DNA from: Deminuibacter soli
GTDB lineage: Bacteria; Bacteroidota; Bacteroidia; Chitinophagales; Chitinophagaceae
Direction: 5' to 3'
Assembly (NCBI RefSeq): GCF_003412455.1
Contig: NZ_QTJU01000003.1
Span: forward strand, 186,001 to 250,000
DNA length: 64,000 nt
The position numbers were made by a program, and so were the translations under genes. The notes beneath the pieces were generated by a model. The model made no database searches. It was not told the origin of the DNA and saw nothing but the letters and a program-made list of their open reading frames with translations. Below, piece by piece: positions 59,221 through 64,000 of this stretch. How positions within the stretch are numbered: position 1 is the first letter of the stretch; each line of letters opens with the position of its first letter.

Positions 59221-61404
59221 ATGCAGGCTCTATCCCACTCTCCTTTTTTACAGGCACTGGGTTATGCAATCGCAAATAGTTTATGGCAAATGGCATTGCT
59301 GTGGATAGTAGCCGCACTGCTGAACGGCGTTTTCCGTTTTGCAGCCGCCACACGTTACCGCATTGCGCTGCTGGCGCAAACAGCGGGTTTTACCTGGTTT
59401 ATATTTACCCTGCAGTTCTACTACCGCGCCTGTGCCGAAGCCATGGCTATCGCCTCTTCTGCATCGGTTGATGTAGCCAGCAGCAACAACCTGCTCATTA
59501 CTTCCACGCAGGAAGGCTTTCATGCAAAACTGCTTACTGCCATTGTTTATATTGAACAGGCATTGCCTTATTTATCAATAGCCTACCTGGGTTTACTGGT
59601 GTTTTTATTCGTGCGCTGGATGCAGCAGTTTCGTTACACACAACAATTGCGCAGGGACGGGCTGGAAAAAATAGACGTGGAATGGCGCCTGTTTACGCAA
59701 AAGCTGGCCGATACACTGGGCATCAAAAACAAGGTGCAGATTTATGTTTCCAACTTTGTAAATAGTCCGCTCACCATTGGTTTCCTGAAACCCGTAATCC
59801 TGGTGCCACTGGCAAGTATTAACCTGCTTACCACCGAACAGATGGAAGCCGTGATACTGCATGAACTGGCACACATACGCAGGGCCGACTACCTGGTTAA
59901 CCTGTTGCAGTGCATCATGGAAATAACGCTGTTCTTTAACCCCTTTTCCCAGCTGCTGGCCCGTATGGCGCGCAAGGAAAGGGAAAACAGCTGTGATGAC
60001 TGGGTGCTGCAGTTCCAGTACAACCCCGGTATGTATGCAGAAGCCCTGCTGCGTATCGCTTACCTGCCGCCAGCCCCATCGGTTGCCATGCACGCCGGCG
60101 GTGAAGTAAAGGGTGATCTGCTTTCACGCGTAAAACGCATGTTAAACCAGAAAGAAGCACGTTTTCAATACAAACAGCATTTGCTGGCATTATTGCTTAT
60201 GACCGGCATTATGAGCTCTATTGCATGGTTTCAGCCGCTTAAACGCAATACAGCCAATGATGCAGTGGCGGCAGTGAAACCAGGTCAGCCCACCGTGGTA
60301 GAGCCTATTACCGCGCGGGTAGACAACCCGTTGTTCAGCCCGGTATTCTTTCTTACCAAGCCTTTGCAGGAAGAAGTAACCAAAGCAGCAGAAAGCGCAG
60401 GCAACGAGTTAATCAATTCTGCGCACGTTGTACAATCCGTACAGGCAGCCCTGGCTCATGTACAACCCGTGCTGGATGAATTACCGGCACAGGTATCTAA
60501 CCAGGCCATAGCCAGTGCCAACGCAGCATTGGGCAGCATCCCGGCCAATGTGCTTTCTCCGGAAGAGCTGACACGCATTAAACGCGATGCCATGCTGCAG
60601 ATAAGGCAGATTGATACCGCCTCTATCAACCACGATATTAAAAACGCCATGCTGCAACTGCAGCGTGCACAGTTTAATAACGAATGGCAGCATGCACAGG
60701 TAGAGTTTGAACATGCTAAAAACGAGATGGTACGCTCGTTTCAGCTGCAACAGCGTACTGCTGCAACGCAGGCAGCCGGGGCACTTACGCCGCAGGCCAT
60801 GCAGGCATTGCAGCAACTGGAACATGTTGACCTTGGTGGCAATGTATCCAACTCCGTTAAACTGGCACTGGATATTGCTGTACAAAAAATCAACGAGCTA
60901 AATGTAAACGGCAATTTATTCAGCGTCGATTCGCTCAATTCCATTAAGCAGAAAATTCAGAACGATATACAGCTGGAACTGAAAAAGGCTGCTGATGAAA
61001 TGAAAGAACAGCAGCATCCAGAGAAAGAGCAGCGTAAAAAAGACAAACAGCCCAAAGGCTGGTCATACGAGCAACCTGTTTTCAAATTTAATGCAGACAA
61101 CGATTTCCAGTATCAATTCAATGTAGCTGCGCCTGACATAAATATTCCATCTTTCGATGCATTTACAACACCTGCGCCCGCGCCGCCGCCATGTACTGAA
61201 GCGGCTCCTGCCCGCCAGATCGTGATAGTAGCCGACAAATACCGCCAGGTAAAAGTGATGGTGCACAGCGATAACCCGCTCATTAAAGCGCAAGCCGGCA
61301 ATGCCCTTATCTCCACAGGTACAGGCATGCCGCTCAACATCCGCTCAAAAGACATCCAGCTGAATGGCAAACTGGTAAATGTGGTAGTGGTAACACCGGA
61401 GTAA
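59221..61404 (+). CDS. BlaR1-like M56 family metallopeptidase with large periplasmic sensor
   Basis: 727 residues. Helices in the N-terminal third (LGYAIANSLWQMALLWIVAAL; IAYLGLLVFLFVRW) anchor the zinc protease; HELAH at 214-218 (with a later Glu as ligand) is the M56 site, and another membrane helix lies near 325 (LLALLLMTGIMSSIAWF). The following about 400 residues are a predicted periplasmic part, largely helical/coiled-coil (LTRIKRDAMLQIRQID; AQFNNEWQHAQVEFEHAKNEMV), with no penicillin-binding motifs SxxK/KTG, so the signal is probably not a beta-lactam. It is thought to cut BlaI when its signal is bound. Confidence 0.88.
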   Translation: MQALSHSPFLQALGYAIANSLWQMALLWIVAALLNGVFRFAAATRYRIALLAQTAGFTWFIFTLQFYYRACAEAMAIASSASVDVASSNNLLITSTQEGFHAKLLTAIVYIEQALPYLSIAYLGLLVFLFVRWMQQFRYTQQLRRDGLEKIDVEWRLFTQKLADTLGIKNKVQIYVSNFVNSPLTIGFLKPVILVPLASINLLTTEQMEAVILHELAHIRRADYLVNLLQCIMEITLFFNPFSQLLARMARKERENSCDDWVLQFQYNPGMYAEALLRIAYLPPAPSVAMHAGGEVKGDLLSRVKRMLNQKEARFQYKQHLLALLLMTGIMSSIAWFQPLKRNTANDAVAAVKPGQPTVVEPITARVDNPLFSPVFFLTKPLQEEVTKAAESAGNELINSAHVVQSVQAALAHVQPVLDELPAQVSNQAIASANAALGSIPANVLSPEELTRIKRDAMLQIRQIDTASINHDIKNAMLQLQRAQFNNEWQHAQVEFEHAKNEMVRSFQLQQRTAATQAAGALTPQAMQALQQLEHVDLGGNVSNSVKLALDIAVQKINELNVNGNLFSVDSLNSIKQKIQNDIQLELKKAADEMKEQQHPEKEQRKKDKQPKGWSYEQPVFKFNADNDFQYQFNVAAPDINIPSFDAFTTPAPAPPPCTEAAPARQIVIVADKYRQVKVMVHSDNPLIKAQAGNALISTGTGMPLNIRSKDIQLNGKLVNVVVVTPE

Positions 61405-61428
61405 TTTGAAAATCTATGGCTACCATGA

Positions 61429-61530
61429 TGCCGTTGCCGGTGTCTTACGTCTCACGAAGATTACTCGCTTAGCTAGTCTCGACTGTCGATGTCTCGATTC
61501 TCGGGTTTGGTACCCGCCAAAATCACTCAC
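61429..61530. repeat. Copy C of the dispersed intergenic element (modules 1 and 2)
   Basis: Begins ATGCCGTTGCCGGTGTC (as at 40375), then ACTCGCTTAGCTAGTCTCGAC ... TCTCGATTCTCG (61463-61503, as at 54468), then GGTACCCG and AAATCACTCACC (as in the 40375 copy). It sits in the convergent gap between the M56 and PorP genes. No ORF. Confidence 0.65.
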
Positions 61531-61557
61531 CACTCACCACTCACGATTCACCATCAC

Positions 61558-62598
61558 CTACCAGATGTTCCTCGGACACAAATCACCAAAATTGTTGCCC
61601 AGCAGGAAGCCCACCACAATCTCATGCGTGCCGTAGCTCACGGCATTCAAACGGGAAGTGGTTAAATCATACGCATAACCAACATTGATCACACTGCTGA
61701 TATTGATGCCTGCCATGGCAGCCAGGCCATCTTTGTGGCGGTAGGAACCACCCAGCCAGAAACGATCCTGGTACTGCCATTTTACGTTCAAATCAAAACT
61801 CGCCGGCGTGGGCGATACATAACGCAGCAGCACAGAAGGCAGCAGGCTGATATCATCGCTGAGGAACATGCGGTAGCCTGCTTCAAAGAATATGTGTGGA
61901 ATTAATTTACCCGTGTATTTTACAATAGAGTTGCCCGTAACATGCCCATTATCGAACCCGATACCCTGCGGGATGATATTCTGTGCAGAAAGCCCCATGA
62001 AATAATCTGCAGAATACAACCACAACCCACCGGCTACCTGCGGGCGTATTTTATTAAGATATCCTGTGCCGGCAACTGCAGGGTCAATCGGTGCCTGTGC
62101 GCCGAAATTGAGTTTGCTCGAATTTAACCGCATCTGCTGCATGCCCAGTGAAATACCACCACTGAGGTTGGTACGTGACGACAGGCCGATGTGATAGGAA
62201 AAAGTACCCGAGGCAGAAAACATGTTCAGCGGACCAGTCTGGTCATTGATCACTGTTACCCCAACCCCGCCATGCGGCGGTGGTGTGGTATAATCTGTCC
62301 AATAGGCTTCTCCCCTGGGATTTTCTCCGTCAGGATGTATTGTGGTGGCTGTTTCCCTGTTGTAATCGCTTTTACTGAGGGGGCCATGCATGGTAAAATA
62401 AGTGGTGGTAGGTGCGCCATCCAAACCAACCCATTGCTGGCGGTGACTGGCTTTTACATCCCAGTAATTCTCGATACCGGCAACGGCGGGATTAATAATA
62501 AAATTGTTGAGGATATACTGTGTATACTGCGGTTGTTGCTGGGCAGTTGCATGAAAGCTCGCTGCAACCAGGCAAATGACACTTAGCCGGAGTTTCAT
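61558..62598 (-). CDS. PorP/SprF family type IX secretion protein
   Basis: 346 residues. Signal peptide LSVICLVAASFHATAQ. The QQPQYTQYILNNFIINPAVAGIENYWDVKASHRQQWVGLDGAP start (landmark only) is the typical PorP/SprF opening, followed by an outer-membrane beta-barrel with aromatic C-terminus (VNVGYAYDLTTS... FLLGNNFG). SprF proteins help surface exposure of partner adhesins such as SprB in gliding bacteria. No PKD/SprB-like gene is next to it, so the partner is elsewhere. It fits the type IX cargo found at 44377. Confidence 0.9.
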   Translation of the reverse strand: MKLRLSVICLVAASFHATAQQQPQYTQYILNNFIINPAVAGIENYWDVKASHRQQWVGLDGAPTTTYFTMHGPLSKSDYNRETATTIHPDGENPRGEAYWTDYTTPPPHGGVGVTVINDQTGPLNMFSASGTFSYHIGLSSRTNLSGGISLGMQQMRLNSSKLNFGAQAPIDPAVAGTGYLNKIRPQVAGGLWLYSADYFMGLSAQNIIPQGIGFDNGHVTGNSIVKYTGKLIPHIFFEAGYRMFLSDDISLLPSVLLRYVSPTPASFDLNVKWQYQDRFWLGGSYRHKDGLAAMAGINISSVINVGYAYDLTTSRLNAVSYGTHEIVVGFLLGNNFGDLCPRNIW

Positions 62599-62807
62599 AA
62601 AAATATTGGGTTTGGGGTTTTATGACGGCAGCCGCGCTACTTAAGTAACTTAGCTCCTACAATTTAAATATAAAGATAGTTGTAACACCGAATTTTTCGG
62701 AAATTTTCTAAGAAATCTTAATAATTAACTCCCACAAACGCCATATATACACATCATTTTACATACCGCTTTGGCATGTAAACGTGTTATGAACAGAATA
62801 AACACCA

Positions 62808-63446
62808 TTAACCCATTAATACCTGCCCTGCATTGGGGCCTTCGCAAAACAGCAGATCCAGGATACTCAGGTTGTGCTGAAAGCCAATCCGGTCTTCAAA
62901 CAGCTGGTAATAGTGGGGCGTAGTATAATCGCCCTGGTTCTTTGGCAGCCAGTGATTGCGGTAATCTGCCACTCCTTCGCGTGTAGTCTGCAATTCAAAC
63001 TGTGTTGTTTCGCTTATGCCGGCCGTTACCTTCAGAACTTTTTGCAGCCATTGTAGAATGTCGCGGTTAAGGTCAATCAGGTGTGTATGCCGGCGTGTAA
63101 ACAGCAGTGCTTCCAGGTAGCCTGCATAGTATTCAAAAAAGGGCGCCTTGCCATAACACGAGGTAACGGTGCGCCAATGCTGTAACTGCCAGTTACCCGT
63201 ATCGCTGATGCGTACCTCCCTGAAAAGTGTTTTCTGATCGCGCCCATTCACCACCGGAACACTCAGGTTAACCACGCCATTGCTCCCGGCAATTACACAC
63301 CGGTTGCGAAAACTGCTTTTCGGGTAGTTTTCATATTGCTCTATTTCGATATGTGAAAAACGAAACAAAGCACTGCACCAGGCAATGCAGGGAAAAAACT
63401 GGTAATCAGTCAATAAGGTGTGGTTAAGATGGCTTTTTGTTTCCAT
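62808..63446 (-). CDS. WbqC family protein
   Basis: 212 residues. Opens with LLTDYQFFPCIAWCSALF... IEIEQYENYPKSSFRNRCVI, and SVPVVNGRDQKTLFREVRIS, a match to the WbqC-like pattern (QYFPWIGYF... and RNR... VPL). The family is found in polysaccharide loci and is sometimes proposed to act in sugar modification; the reaction is not known. No membrane helix. In this window it stands alone. Confidence 0.85.
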   Translation of the reverse strand: METKSHLNHTLLTDYQFFPCIAWCSALFRFSHIEIEQYENYPKSSFRNRCVIAGSNGVVNLSVPVVNGRDQKTLFREVRISDTGNWQLQHWRTVTSCYGKAPFFEYYAGYLEALLFTRRHTHLIDLNRDILQWLQKVLKVTAGISETTQFELQTTREGVADYRNHWLPKNQGDYTTPHYYQLFEDRIGFQHNLSILDLLFCEGPNAGQVLMG

Positions 63447-63826
63447 GGTTGTATGGTTGTAAACAATGCATAAAAGAGCGGCTTTTGCTGCGTTTTATCT
63501 TCTTGCTAAATATGCATCAATGTTCACAATTATTTATTTATCAATTAGATAATACATTTTTCAACATGCTAAATAAGTTGGGCTAATAGAAATGCTTGCC
63601 CAGGTATTCGATTTCTAAAATACTTAGCAGCATTTCCGCGTCAACAGCAACAGCTTTTTCAAAAAAAAATGCAATACTACTGAAATCCCCTGACTACCGT
63701 TCTACCCCTCCCCACTTCAACGCGAACCATTCCCAAACTACATATGCGCTAAACGTCAAACTTTAAACGTTAAACCTTCAAACTCCTTCACCGCGATTCA
63801 TCATTCTCATTTATTTTGCGCCGTAA
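63447..63826. other. Divergent intergenic region before the LEA14-like gene
   Basis: 380 bp. The first part is strongly AT-rich (63490-63590) and may contain the WbqC promoter; the second part (63745-63790) contains AAACTTTAAACGTTAAAC words. A near-consensus -7 box TTATTTTG (63811-63818) lies 9-18 nt before the next gene. No other gene. Confidence 0.5.
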
Positions 63827-63835
63827 ATGGCAGGA

Positions 63836-64000
63836 ATGAAAAAAATGATGATCGCCCTTACCCTTGTTGCAGCCCTCTGCTGGTCGTGCAAAAAGCCACA
63901 GGGATTTGAATACCGCGATACCAAAAACTTCAGGATAGACAAACTGGGATTTGACCGTTCGAGCCTAATGATGGATCTTGTTTATTTTAACCCCAACAGT
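63836..64000 (+). CDS. LEA14-type lipoprotein, N-terminal part
   Basis: Only the first 55 residues are in the window. Lipoprotein signal with lipobox Cys (MIALTLVAALCWSCKK), then FRIDKLGFDRSSLMMDLVYFNPNS, which matches the start of LEA14/WHy (late embryogenesis abundant type 2) domains with their NPN turn. Start at 63836 or 63827 (both ATG). Such proteins bind small hydrophobic ligands or protect against desiccation; function unknown. The gene runs out of the window. Confidence 0.75.
   Translation, partial: MKKMMIALTLVAALCWSCKKPQGFEYRDTKNFRIDKLGFDRSSLMMDLVYFNPNS

Overview
The window looks like chromosomal DNA from a member of the Bacteroidota, most likely the Chitinophagaceae or a close relative. 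Evidence from the sequence: a PorP/SprF-type protein and a secreted subtilase with a C-terminal type IX sorting domain; a TonB-dependent receptor with an N-terminal carboxypeptidase-regulatory-like domain; the Bacteroidota-type GlmU-like protein and fold-III arginine decarboxylase; repeated promoter -7 boxes of the form TAnnTTTG; and almost no Shine-Dalgarno sequences. No rRNA, tRNA, CRISPR array, prophage or complete insertion sequence was seen. The genes are mostly core and housekeeping.

Layout. 1-4368: overlapping cluster bioD (partial), 5-formyl-THF cyclo-ligase, lpxK, rnr. 4485-11294: polyprenyl synthetase, amino acid permease, a secreted DUF3857-like protein behind a long leader, and a Smr-domain protein. 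11386-13088: RNase P RNA on the minus strand, then prfB, whose reading frame is joined by a classical programmed +1 frameshift. 13164-18107 (minus): two small hypothetical proteins, an XRE regulator, a saccharopine-dehydrogenase-like enzyme and a GYF_2-domain membrane protein. 18450-22395: gyrA and a TPR protein. 22452-25873: exported RidA-like protein, type II NADH dehydrogenase and glycosylasparaginase. 26123-29925: cutC with a HEAT-like protein, converging on an operon of a TPR-AAA+ ATPase and a TPR multi-pass membrane protein. A 95-bp tandem array lies at 30044-30390. 30515-37503 (minus): serA, rpmE2, yajQ family, TonB receptor, lgt, bacilliredoxin. 37718-40315: Hsp20, then a TraB/GumN protein, ECF sigma factor and membrane protein in one operon. 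40465-44286 (minus): NTF2-like protein, speA, rplT, rpmI, secreted M57 protease. 44377-47202: secreted subtilase. 47313-51506 (minus): lepA; tpiA, DUF4177 and GlmU-like operon. 51699-54379: serine hydrolase and nnr. 54580-61404: secreted LamG-like protein, hppA, sterol desaturase family, blaI/M56 pair. 61558-63446 (minus): PorP/SprF and WbqC. 63836-64000: start of a LEA14-type lipoprotein.

Functional themes: envelope building (LpxK, polyprenyl synthetase, GlmU-like, Lgt, TonB receptor, type IX secretion), translation (RF2, EF4, L20, L35, L31B), RNA processing (RNase R, RNase P) and redox/energy (NDH-2, K+-dependent membrane pyrophosphatase). The least explained parts are the TPR-AAA+/TPR-membrane operon, the TraB/GumN-sigma-membrane operon and the BlaI/M56 pair with its own palindrome. 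The most unusual non-coding structure is a set of short AT-rich intergenic word repeats that form hairpins, tandem arrays and a mosaic dispersed element.
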